Origin: Asaia siamensis
GTDB taxonomy: Bacteria; Pseudomonadota; Alphaproteobacteria; Acetobacterales; Acetobacteraceae
Length of the DNA stretch: 64,000 bases
Assembly: GCF_014635085.1 (NCBI RefSeq)
Contig: NZ_BMCH01000003.1
Coordinates: forward strand, 372,001-436,000
Direction: 5' to 3'
A program made the translations under genes and the position numbers. The notes under the pieces were generated by a model. It searched no databases, was not told the origin of the DNA, and saw only the letters and a program-made list of their open reading frames with translations. Of this stretch, positions 36,013 to 44,357 are shown in pieces (the first letter of the stretch is position 1; each line of letters starts with the position of its first letter).

Positions 36013-36966
36013 ATGCTTCTCCCACGGCGCCGTTTTATTCGTTCAGCCGCGCTTGCCGGCCTCGCAACTGGCACGCTCGGCTTCAACAAAAGCGCCCTGG
36101 CTCTGGTGCCCCAGCGCCCCGCCCTGCTGCCTCATGACGACTTCACCTTCCTGTTTCTGACCGACACCCACATCCAGCCGGAACTCAACGCGTCAAAAGG
36201 CTGCCTCGACTGCTTCAACCAGGCGCGCACCCATAAGGCAGATTTTACCCTGCAGGGTGGCGATCATGTTTTCGATGCGCTCGGCGTGCCGAAATCACGC
36301 GCGATGAGCCTGATGGATCTGTACAAGCAGACAGCCGATACGCTGGGTCATCAGGTCTATAACACCATGGGCAATCATGATTGCCTTGGCATCTATACGA
36401 AGAGCGGTATCGAGCCCTCAGATCCGCTTTATGGCAAGAAATACTATATCGATAATTTCGGCTCGCCCTATTATTCCTTCGACCATAAAGGCGTGCATTT
36501 CATCGTGCTCGACTCAATCGGCATCACGCCCGATCGCGCCTATGAGGGCTATATCGACCCGACCCAGCTTGCCTGGCTGAGCCATGATCTGGCGTCCATA
36601 CCTGTGGGCACGCCGGTCATCGTCTCGACCCATATTCCGCTCGTCACCGCAGTCGAGGAATACGCACCCCCGCCGAACAAGCCACCCGCTCATCTCGGTA
36701 CACGCATAAAGAACGCCTATCAGGTGCTGGATCTTTTCGACCATTACAATGTGATCGGTGTCTTCCAGGGTCATACCCATGTGTACGAGACCGTCACCTG
36801 GCATGGTGTGCCCTATATCACTGGCGGCGCCGTATCGGGCAACTGGTGGCACGGCACGCGGCTTGGCACGCCAGAGGGCTATCTGAGCGTACGTGTCGAA
36901 AAAGGCCGCGTCCTGCCTGAATATATCCCCTATGGCTTCAGGACGATCGACCCGAAAAACACCTGA
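36013..36966 (+). CDS. Tat-exported calcineurin-type metallophosphoesterase
   Basis: A 317-residue phosphoesterase. The N-terminus LLPRRRFIRSAALAGLATGTLG is a twin-arginine signal with the RRRFIR motif, so it should be exported folded to the periplasm. The metal ligands are all seen: DTHIQ, GGDHV, GNHD, STHIPL and GHTH. The family includes phosphodiesterases and phosphatases; the exact substrate is unknown. It follows the TetR gene by 122 bp and precedes pabB by 141 bp; it seems to be its own unit. Confidence 0.9.
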   Translation: MLLPRRRFIRSAALAGLATGTLGFNKSALALVPQRPALLPHDDFTFLFLTDTHIQPELNASKGCLDCFNQARTHKADFTLQGGDHVFDALGVPKSRAMSLMDLYKQTADTLGHQVYNTMGNHDCLGIYTKSGIEPSDPLYGKKYYIDNFGSPYYSFDHKGVHFIVLDSIGITPDRAYEGYIDPTQLAWLSHDLASIPVGTPVIVSTHIPLVTAVEEYAPPPNKPPAHLGTRIKNAYQVLDLFDHYNVIGVFQGHTHVYETVTWHGVPYITGGAVSGNWWHGTRLGTPEGYLSVRVEKGRVLPEYIPYGFRTIDPKNT

Positions 36967-37107
36967 TCCGGGGAGCAGGCGCGCCGGATCTCTGGACGAC
37001 AGGGTAGCTGCGCGTTAAGGCCGATCCATGCGGCTTTTGCTCTCCCCCTCCCCGGTGACCATCGCAGCGCCACGCGCGTATTTCCACCATGACGGGCGCA
37101 TCCGCTG

Positions 37108-38385
37108 ATGCGCATCGAGGAATTGCCCTGGCGCTCGCCCGATGCCTTTATCGCGCATTATGGCGACGAGCCCTGGTCGGTGCTGCTCGATAGTGGCGGC
37201 CCGATCAATGAGCGCGCGAGATGGACGTTTTTCTGCTCTCGCCCCTCGGCAACCCTGACCGGTGATACGGTCAGCGACTGGGCGCGCCTGCCTGAGCTTC
37301 TGCCCCCGAAAAGCGCCGAGCATACGCTGCCATTCAGCGGAGGCCTGATCGGTCTGGCCAGCTATGAAGCCGGTCTTGCGTTCGAGGGGATTGCCTCGCG
37401 CCATGCACCGTTTATCCCCGGTCTGAGCGTGGCCCGCTATGATGGCGCCTATGTCTTCGACCGGCAGGAGAAGCGGCTTTTCTGGAGCAGCTATTGCGAC
37501 GCCCCTCAGCCGCTTGCCTTGCCGCAATGCTCTGCCCCTTCTGCCATACTCCCCACTCTGGATTTCATTCCCGATTTCGACCGCCGGGATTTCTGCGCAG
37601 CTTTGCGCGCCATCGTCTCGCGTATCAATAACGGTGAGCTGTTTCAGGCCAATCTGACGACGCAGTTTCGTGCCAGCATCGCACCGGCTCTCGCAGCCAG
37701 TGCTGTCTATCGCCGTATGCGCCACGCCTCACCTTCTCCCTTTGGGGCCTTTTTCAATACGCCGGCTTTCGCCCTGCTCAGCGCCTCGGTCGAGCGATTT
37801 ATCAGCATGGATGCTCAGGGGCGTATCGAGACGCGCCCGATCAAGGGCACAGCCCCCCTCGGCGCCACGCCTGCCGAAAATGCGCTGATCGCCAAAGCTC
37901 TGCGAGCGGATGAAAAGGAATATGCCGAAAACCTGATGATCACCGATCTCATGCGCAACGATATCGGTCGCGTCGCGCAGCTCGGATCGGTGAACGTACC
38001 GGCGCTTTGCACAGTCGAGCGCTTCACCCATGTGCATCATCTTGTCTCTGCCGTAACCGGATTGCTCGAAAACGGGCTCACAGCGCTCGATCTGCTGCGC
38101 GCCACTCTGCCGCCCGGCTCGGTGACCGGGGCGCCCAAACATCAGGCATTGAAAGTGATCGATGCGACCGAGCGAAGCGCCCGTGGCGCCTATTGCGGAT
38201 CGCTGTTTCGCATTGGCGCCGATGGCGCCCTCGATAGCAGCGTGATCATCCGCAGCCTCGTGCTCAAACCCGGCAGCCTGACATTGGGGGCCGGGTGCGG
38301 CATCACTACGCTTTCGGACCCTGAGCGCGAATATGACGAGCTGTGCCTCAAGGCCGCTCCCCTGCTGGGCCTCTTTAAGCCATGA
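37108..38385 (+). CDS. pabB: aminodeoxychorismate synthase component I
   Basis: A 425-residue chorismate-binding enzyme that makes 4-amino-4-deoxychorismate for folate synthesis. It shows GGLIGLASYEAG in the N-terminal domain, INNGELFQANLTTQF, the catalytic lysine motif RPIKGTAP, KEYAENLMITDLMRNDIGRV, LPPGSVTGAPKHQAL, and the metal-binding DPEREYDELCLKA at the end. RPIKGT rather than the TrpE motif supports PabB. pabC follows with a four-base overlap (ATGA), which also supports it. The glutaminase pabA is not in the window. Confidence 0.93.
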   Translation: MRIEELPWRSPDAFIAHYGDEPWSVLLDSGGPINERARWTFFCSRPSATLTGDTVSDWARLPELLPPKSAEHTLPFSGGLIGLASYEAGLAFEGIASRHAPFIPGLSVARYDGAYVFDRQEKRLFWSSYCDAPQPLALPQCSAPSAILPTLDFIPDFDRRDFCAALRAIVSRINNGELFQANLTTQFRASIAPALAASAVYRRMRHASPSPFGAFFNTPAFALLSASVERFISMDAQGRIETRPIKGTAPLGATPAENALIAKALRADEKEYAENLMITDLMRNDIGRVAQLGSVNVPALCTVERFTHVHHLVSAVTGLLENGLTALDLLRATLPPGSVTGAPKHQALKVIDATERSARGAYCGSLFRIGADGALDSSVIIRSLVLKPGSLTLGAGCGITTLSDPEREYDELCLKAAPLLGLFKP

Positions 38386-39218
38386 GATCTGTGTGGCTCA
38401 ATGACCGATTGGCCCCATCGAAAAATGCCCCTCTCGATTATACCGATCGAGGATTTCTGCTGGGCGATGGCGTATTCGAAACCATGCGGCTGCATGACGG
38501 CGTTCTTGTCCGGCTGGACGCGCATCTCAGACGCCTGGCCGAGGGCGCCGCGCTGCTTCAGATCCCGCTCCCGGAGGGAGACCGGCTGCATCATGCGCTT
38601 AAGAGCCTTATCAAGGCCAACGGACATGCGTCCGGCTCGCTGAGGCTGACACTTACCCGCGGCGTGGGGCCGCGCGGCCTTCTGCCGCCACCCTCACCTC
38701 ATCCGACTGTGCTCATCACCCAGGCCCTGCCCATGGCGGCCCCTGGCCCCTGCCGCCTGCATGTCAGCCGCTACCGGCGCGATGGCGCGTCGCCCCTGAG
38801 CCGGATAAAACATCTGAATTATCTGCCGCAAATCCTGTCGCGTCTCGAAGCCGACCAGGCAGGCTTTGACGATGCCCTGCTTCTCTCCGCTGACGGCGTG
38901 CATATTGCAGAGGCCAGCGCCTCTACCCTGATCGTGCTGAGTGGCGGAAACCTGCAGACGCCGCGGCTGGAAGATGGCGCTCTGGCTGGCACGGCGCGTG
39001 CGACACTTATCGCGGCAGGGATTTGCTCAGAGGCGCGCCTCAATCTGGATACATTGCGCCAGGCAGACGCCGCCTGGCTGATCAACAGCCTTTCCCTGAG
39101 AGAGGTTAGCGCCATCGGAGCAGATCAACTCAGGCAGGAGGCACGCTGGACAGCGCGTCTGAGAGACGCCCTGTTTCCCCGGACAACCGACAAAGCCCCC
39201 AACGGAATGTCATCTTGA
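38382..39218 (+). CDS. pabC: aminodeoxychorismate lyase (class IV aminotransferase fold)
   Basis: A 278-residue PLP enzyme of fold type IV. It cuts aminodeoxychorismate to 4-aminobenzoate and pyruvate. FLLGDGVFETMRLHDGVLVRLDAHLRRL is the usual N-terminal part, the PLP lysine lies in SRIKHLNYL, and the glutamate in HIAEASASTLIVL where branched-chain aminotransferases have E-x-x-x-N. The position overlapping the pabB stop makes PabC more likely than D-amino acid or branched-chain aminotransferase. The start at 38382 is translationally coupled to pabB. Confidence 0.88.
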   Translation: MRSVWLNDRLAPSKNAPLDYTDRGFLLGDGVFETMRLHDGVLVRLDAHLRRLAEGAALLQIPLPEGDRLHHALKSLIKANGHASGSLRLTLTRGVGPRGLLPPPSPHPTVLITQALPMAAPGPCRLHVSRYRRDGASPLSRIKHLNYLPQILSRLEADQAGFDDALLLSADGVHIAEASASTLIVLSGGNLQTPRLEDGALAGTARATLIAAGICSEARLNLDTLRQADAAWLINSLSLREVSAIGADQLRQEARWTARLRDALFPRTTDKAPNGMSS

Positions 39219-39502
39219 AACACGTCTCGCCTGCCCGACGACGCACGAAGAGAACCGCGCTGGTCGGCTGAAGAAGCGTATGGATTTTATCAGAGCCCCG
39301 ACGGGACTGCCTCGCGCAACAACCGCACCGGCTTTTGGCCTCTACCGAGGACAGTCCATCGCAAGCCTTACGTGGCGTCAGGGGAATCCGAAGCGCTCAT
39401 AAGTGACTCCCCCCGTGAGACAGCTTGCGTGCCCCCCCCCCTTGACCAGACTGAACCACGCTATCCTTTGACTGTCAGGACAGGCTTCATCTCGGCCACA
39501 CC

Positions 39503-40921
39503 TTACGCCATCCCGGAATTCTGCACAGTGTGAAAAGCTGGCAAAACGGGTTTGTAGGAAGCAGGAGCCTCCTCCATGAGATCCTTCTCCAGTTCACGCC
39601 TGATATCCTCCCGCAATCCCACCGGATTGACCCTTGAGACCACTCTCAGACGGTTTGCTGGATCGGCGCCTCTCATCCTGCCCCGGGACAAGAGCCGCCC
39701 GGCGCCATGGGGTGCGGAATTCAGGGCCTGTGCGAGACTGCCCCCTTTCATGATGAACGAACTGGTGCCCATGCTTCCTGGCACAATCACCGGATGACCT
39801 CCCCAGAAGCTGTTGGTTTCTCCTGCAGGCGAGGCCCCTTTTCTATGCAGATAGTCACCTGCGTTCTCAAAAAGCATATTATGGGAGAGATCATAGACCA
39901 GATGGCTTTCGAATTCCCGGCCCATCACCTCCCTGACTGCCTTCAAGGCCATGTGCTGCATGCACAGGCGGTTGATGACACCGAAATTGCTCGCGAGACC
40001 CAGAACATTGAGATAGGCGCGGGAGTGTTCGGCATGCCTGCCCCGAAGCGGAAGTGGGTAGAAATTATGAATGGGCCTTGCCAGACTGGATGGATAGATC
40101 CGGCGCGCAAGATCCATGTAGTGATCTCCGACCATCCCACCCGCAAAAAGCGATCCTGAATGGATCATGATGCCGATCGTTCCGGGCTTTATGCCCCATT
40201 GATAAGCGGTTCGCGCATCCATAATCGTCGAAACCTCCTGAAATTCGACGAAATGATTTCCACCACCGATAGAGCCCAGCGCACTGTCTCTCGTCTCGCC
40301 TCCGGCACCCCGGATGAAATCGTCAAACATCCAAGTGTCATACGTGTCCCAGGAACCCCCATTATGAGTCCGCTCGACTTCCTGCTCGAGGATATCGGGA
40401 GTGAGCCCTGCCAGCAGGCCTTTGAGCGGGCGCTTCGTATCAAGACCCAGAAGGCCATGACGCATGACGGCCTCTCGCTGATGCTCGTCAAAGACGATAT
40501 CTCTGCCACCTTCGAAAAAGACATGCCGCAGCGTGTCGTCAAGTTCCCGGCCAAGTGCCCGGAAGCTTTCGGCAGGGATATCGGTCGCCACAAAACGCAT
40601 TGCGCAATTGATGTCGCGACCAATGGCTTTGGGGATGATAAAGCCGCGCGCATCAATTACCGTTCCGACGGGTATGCCTGAGCCCTTATGGAAGTCTGGC
40701 GTCAGCACGACACGCTCTACCGAGCTCTCATGCTGAAGGAAACCGTCCTGCTTCAGAAGCTCGACAGTGTCATGAATGAGGCTGATACCAGCCGTTTCGC
40801 GCAGAGATGCCCTGTCTACAGGGACATCCCGATTGGCGAACAGGGTAATATCGAGACCGCTAGTGGTGGATACACGTATCCTGTTCTCATCGAGACGATG
40901 AGTTTCAACGTATTTGTTCAT
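39503..40921 (-). CDS. rtcB: RtcB-family RNA ligase
   Basis: A 472-residue RtcB, a GTP- and Mn-dependent ligase that joins 2',3'-cyclic phosphate or 3'-phosphate ends to 5'-OH RNA ends. The metal ligands are visible: Asp and Cys in IGRDINCAMRF, His in GGGNHFVEFQ, His in MIHSGS, His in LSHNM, and the guanylated His in APHGAGR. PDFHKGSGIPVGTV and RKGASPAGE are further family marks. No archease, rtcA or rtcR is beside it, so it is an orphan gene. The ATG at 40921 has GAGATAA upstream. Confidence 0.92.
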   Translation of the reverse strand: MNKYVETHRLDENRIRVSTTSGLDITLFANRDVPVDRASLRETAGISLIHDTVELLKQDGFLQHESSVERVVLTPDFHKGSGIPVGTVIDARGFIIPKAIGRDINCAMRFVATDIPAESFRALGRELDDTLRHVFFEGGRDIVFDEHQREAVMRHGLLGLDTKRPLKGLLAGLTPDILEQEVERTHNGGSWDTYDTWMFDDFIRGAGGETRDSALGSIGGGNHFVEFQEVSTIMDARTAYQWGIKPGTIGIMIHSGSLFAGGMVGDHYMDLARRIYPSSLARPIHNFYPLPLRGRHAEHSRAYLNVLGLASNFGVINRLCMQHMALKAVREVMGREFESHLVYDLSHNMLFENAGDYLHRKGASPAGETNSFWGGHPVIVPGSMGTSSFIMKGGSLAQALNSAPHGAGRLLSRGRMRGADPANRLRVVSRVNPVGLREDIRRELEKDLMEEAPASYKPVLPAFHTVQNSGMA

Positions 40922-41099
40922 TTTTATCTCTTCACAAAACCGGGTAGCAGCCGCGGTAATGCGAGATAAGTGGCGCCGCTTTAGGACCTCGTCCGGATAC
41001 TGTCAACGCCCGGCTGTACGTGCGACGCTCTAGAAAACCGTTGAGACGCCAGGACAGCGGCGCTTGTTTGACGGGGCAACTGTCAGGCAGGAACCCCAG

Positions 41100-42557
41100 T
41101 CAGAGCACGGGTCCAATCATCGCCAGGGTGTTGTGCCAGAGGCGACGAGACCACGGCCAGGCGCGAACCGCCTCGAGCGTGATTTCGTCGGAGACATCAG
41201 TGTAACTATGCTGCCGCGCCCGGATTTCGGCAGTGAAATCGCGGTCGCTGAACAGGATATTGTTTTCGAAGTTGAGGTCGAAGCTGCGCCGGTCGAGATT
41301 GGCAGAGCCGATCATGCCCATGCGCCCATCGAGCGTAAGTGCTTTCGTGTGAAGGAGGCCAAGCGGGTATTCGAAGATACGCACGCCAGCTTCCAGCAAT
41401 TCCTCATAATAGCTGCGGCTCGCGCCCGCTACGATCCATGAATCATTGCGCGTGGGTACGGTCATCGTCACACGCACGCCGCGTCGGGCTGCCGCACAAA
41501 GCGCTGCCTGAATAGGCTCATCCGGCACATAATAGGGCGTGGTGATTGTCAGCTCTTCTGCCGAGGCATTCATGAGCGAAGTAAATACCTCAGGCATCGC
41601 AGCATAACGCAAGGCCGCGCTGGTCCCGATGACCTGCGCCACGAAGCCCTCGCGATCTTCAATGACCGGAGCGGATGCGAGAAGCGCACCGAGATCCTCA
41701 TCGGTGTGTGCCATCCAGTCAGTCGCGAAAAGATGCTGGTTCTGCAGCACCACAGGCCCTTCGAAACGCGTCATGAGATCAACCCAGGGCGCAAAGCGCG
41801 CCTTGACGCGAAATTCCGGGTCGGCGCAGTTCTGACTGCCGCAATAGGTCAGGCGATTATCGATCACCACGATCTTGCGGTGATTACGCATATCCATGCG
41901 CCCATGAAGAGGCCAGGTGAGAATATTGCCCATAGGCATGGCCCGTACCAGATGGGCACCCGCCTCCTGCATTTTCTTCCATGACGGGTGAGCGATCAGG
42001 CGGCGCGAGCCAAGATCGTCAGCCATTACGCGGCAGGTCACGCCACGCGAGGCTGCCCGGCAGATGGCATCGATTATTTTTGTGCCGTTATGATCCGTCA
42101 GCCAGATGTAGAAGCAGATATGCACATGGTCCTGCGCCGCATCGATATCGCGCACCATGGAATCGATGGCTGTATTGGAATCGGGCAGAAGACGCGCCCG
42201 GTTGCCTGCCTCAGGCGGATAGCCGCTGGCAGACTGGCCGACACGAAACAAGGGCGCCAGACGCGGCGGCAGATGGTATTTACCCTCGGCATCAATCAGG
42301 TCTTCGCTGCTCTTGCCCGGCACATGCAGGGTTTTACGGGCTTCCGTGATGCGCGACACAAGGCGACGGCCCATATTGGTCTCGCCCAGCATGAGGTAGG
42401 CGAGCGTTCCCAGCACAGGCAAGGCTGCGATGATGGCCACCCAGGCCACACGGGAAGCCGGTTGCCGATGGGGGCGCAACAAAGCGCGCCCGATGAACAC
42501 CACCTGAACGGCGAAGCTCAGCAAGGCGCCAGTCAGACGCCAGCCGGTCATTTCCAT
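41100..42557 (-). CDS. cls: cardiolipin synthase
   Basis: A 485-residue phospholipase D-superfamily enzyme that joins two phosphatidylglycerols to cardiolipin at the inner membrane. Two membrane helices lie in the first 60 residues (LTGALLSFAVQVVFIGRALL; AWVAIIAALPVLGTLAYLML). Both HKD motifs are present: HGRMDMRNHRKIVVIDN with HxKxxxxD, and LHTKALTLDGRMGMIGSANLDRRS. The length matches ClsA-type enzymes. It begins 42 bases after the exported beta-rich protein gene on the same strand and may be cotranscribed with it. Confidence 0.93.
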   Translation of the reverse strand: MEMTGWRLTGALLSFAVQVVFIGRALLRPHRQPASRVAWVAIIAALPVLGTLAYLMLGETNMGRRLVSRITEARKTLHVPGKSSEDLIDAEGKYHLPPRLAPLFRVGQSASGYPPEAGNRARLLPDSNTAIDSMVRDIDAAQDHVHICFYIWLTDHNGTKIIDAICRAASRGVTCRVMADDLGSRRLIAHPSWKKMQEAGAHLVRAMPMGNILTWPLHGRMDMRNHRKIVVIDNRLTYCGSQNCADPEFRVKARFAPWVDLMTRFEGPVVLQNQHLFATDWMAHTDEDLGALLASAPVIEDREGFVAQVIGTSAALRYAAMPEVFTSLMNASAEELTITTPYYVPDEPIQAALCAAARRGVRVTMTVPTRNDSWIVAGASRSYYEELLEAGVRIFEYPLGLLHTKALTLDGRMGMIGSANLDRRSFDLNFENNILFSDRDFTAEIRARQHSYTDVSDEITLEAVRAWPWSRRLWHNTLAMIGPVL

Positions 42558-42599
42558 GAAAGCAGACCCTTATCCCAGCGTCTTGCGTCGCAGGACGGT

Positions 42600-43142
42600 T
42601 TATTGCGCTACGAGCTTTTCGGTTTTTTCGGGCAGAAGCCTGAAGCGCAGGCGCATTACCGAGGCCCCTACATGGGCACCGGAGATGTTCATCTTGAGAT
42701 CAAGCTTCACGCCATACTGGTTTTCAAGCACAGCTGCACCGACACCCGAGCCGATGGCGGCATCTGCCTTGACGGTCCAGTAGGTGCCATCGAACTGATC
42801 GAGACGTGCCAGATCCTTGACGGTGCCCGTGCCCTTGACCGTGATGTAGCCAAGAGAAGCGATACCGCCCCCACCGATCTCGAAGGGAATATCCCTGCCG
42901 TTATGATGCAGGACGCCCTTGCCCCATTCATACCCCAGCCCGCCACCGACTTCCTTAAGCGTGAAGCTGATCGTCGATTGCGTGGCAGGTGTCGCCGCAG
43001 GGGCAGCAGAAGACGCTGACGTGCCCGGTACAGGCGGCTTGGCGGCCATGCCAGAGGCCGGGTTTGTCGCAGCCGAAGCCGTCAGGGGGACGAGGCAAAG
43101 GGACAGGGACGCGGCAAAAGCCGCAAAAGAACGTGGGAACAT
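42600..43142 (-). CDS. exported beta-rich protein, uncharacterised
   Basis: A 180-residue protein with a clear signal peptide (MFPRSFAAFAASLSLCLVPLTASAATN, cleaved after ASA), an Ala/Pro/Ser-rich linker to about 55, and a glycine-rich beta domain (GGGLGYEWGKGVLHHNGRDI, FDGTYWTVKADAAIGSGVGAAVLENQYG). Similar periplasmic domains with a GxGYxWGxG start occur in other alphaproteobacteria, from memory, without a known role. AAGGAGG lies 8 bases before the ATG. It precedes cls by 42 bases, so it may work in envelope or lipid upkeep; this is inference. Confidence 0.75.
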   Translation of the reverse strand: MFPRSFAAFAASLSLCLVPLTASAATNPASGMAAKPPVPGTSASSAAPAATPATQSTISFTLKEVGGGLGYEWGKGVLHHNGRDIPFEIGGGGIASLGYITVKGTGTVKDLARLDQFDGTYWTVKADAAIGSGVGAAVLENQYGVKLDLKMNISGAHVGASVMRLRFRLLPEKTEKLVAQ

Positions 43143-43384
43143 GACCTTCGCCTCCTTCTTGTTCGATCAGGCTTGCTGTTCAGACGTCACAGCGCTGCAT
43201 GAGTTGCCTGTGCCTCACCTTACGCCTGAAACAGCCCCCTGCAAATCGGCCACTTCATCGCATCTCGCTGATCACACGGGCATGCTGCGGGCAAATGAAA
43301 AGACATTTTATGAAACAGAAGGGGAAACGCTGATCACGGTTTCGAGTTGTTAAACCCGACCCTTGCTCATGGAACAGACCGAAC

Positions 43385-44302
43385 GTGACGAGAACCCGAC
43401 CGATCGCTTCGGCCCTGCGCCATGGCCGATTTACGCTGCTTCTTCCTGCCTTGCTTCTTGGCGGGTGTCAGGCAGACCACATCTCCTTTCTCGATCCGGC
43501 CGGGCCGGTCGCGGCACTTCAGAAACACTGGTTCCTTCTGCTGTCAGGCGGGTTGCTTCTGGTGATCCTGCCCGTGCTGATCGGTGTTCCGCTTTGCCTC
43601 TGGCATTACCGCGCCTCCAATCGCAGGGCACGGTTTCTGCCGGACTGGGATTTCGCCCTGCCGCTCGAATTTCTGGTCTGGGGCTTTCCGGCAGTCGTCG
43701 TCATTGCCTTCTCGCTCCTGGTCTGGGGGCCCGAGCGACGCTTCAGCCCCGAGCGCGCCATTGGTGATGCTCCGCCGCTACAAGTCGAGGTTGTGGCCCT
43801 GAACTGGAAATGGCTTTTCATCTACCCCGAAGCGCATGTGGCAAGCCTCGATCACCTCGTGCTGCCGCAAGGGCGGGAGGTCGAATTCCATCTAACCTCG
43901 GACGGCACGATGCAGTCCTTCCTGATCCCCTCACTCGGCAGCCAGATCTACGCCATGGCGGGCATGGTGACGCATCTCCATCTTCAGGCGGACCGGACAG
44001 GTCGCCTGCTCGGCGAGAACACGCAGTTCAACGGCATGGGATTTCAGGATCAGAAATTCCCCGTCGATATCGTTTCGCCCGATCAGTTTGCGCAGTGGCT
44101 GGCAAAGGCCGGCTCGAGCCCCCTGCAGCTCGACACACAAAGCTATGACATCCTGCGAAGACAGGAAACCGGTCGCAAATCGGCTCAGACGCTTCTGCAC
44201 GACGCCAAGGCCTCGGATGCGATTTTCTCTTCGGTTCCAGAGCGTTTCTTCCAGGGCATCGTGATGCATTACGACGCCTCGATGCTCCCTCATTCCGGCT
44301 GA
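43385..44302 (+). CDS. cyoA: cytochrome bo3-type quinol oxidase subunit II
   Basis: A 305-residue subunit II of a heme-copper quinol oxidase. A lipoprotein signal ends at LLLGGCQ, so the mature N-terminus is probably a lipidated Cys. Two membrane helices follow (LLLSGGLLLVILPVLIGVPLCL; LEFLVWGFPAVVVIAFSLLVWG), then a periplasmic cupredoxin-like domain with EVVALNWKWLFIYPE and SDGTMQSFLIPSLGSQIYAM. The copper A ligands of cytochrome c oxidases are missing, as in quinol oxidases. It is the first of four cyo genes, and cyoB follows after 55 bases. Confidence 0.94.
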   Translation: MTRTRPIASALRHGRFTLLLPALLLGGCQADHISFLDPAGPVAALQKHWFLLLSGGLLLVILPVLIGVPLCLWHYRASNRRARFLPDWDFALPLEFLVWGFPAVVVIAFSLLVWGPERRFSPERAIGDAPPLQVEVVALNWKWLFIYPEAHVASLDHLVLPQGREVEFHLTSDGTMQSFLIPSLGSQIYAMAGMVTHLHLQADRTGRLLGENTQFNGMGFQDQKFPVDIVSPDQFAQWLAKAGSSPLQLDTQSYDILRRQETGRKSAQTLLHDAKASDAIFSSVPERFFQGIVMHYDASMLPHSG

Positions 44303-44357
44303 TCGAGCCTAACCCTGCTGTCGCCATTGCGACACCCAAAAGACCGGAGATCAGCCT

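Noticed and set aside
39431-39442. A run of about ten C as a phase-variation tract
   Set aside because: It is in a non-coding gap between pabC and rtcB with no reading frame or promoter box placed to be switched by slippage.
41988-43019. A 343-codon plus-strand frame opposite cls and the exported protein
   Set aside because: It spans two well-supported genes on the other strand and has no motif or ribosome site.
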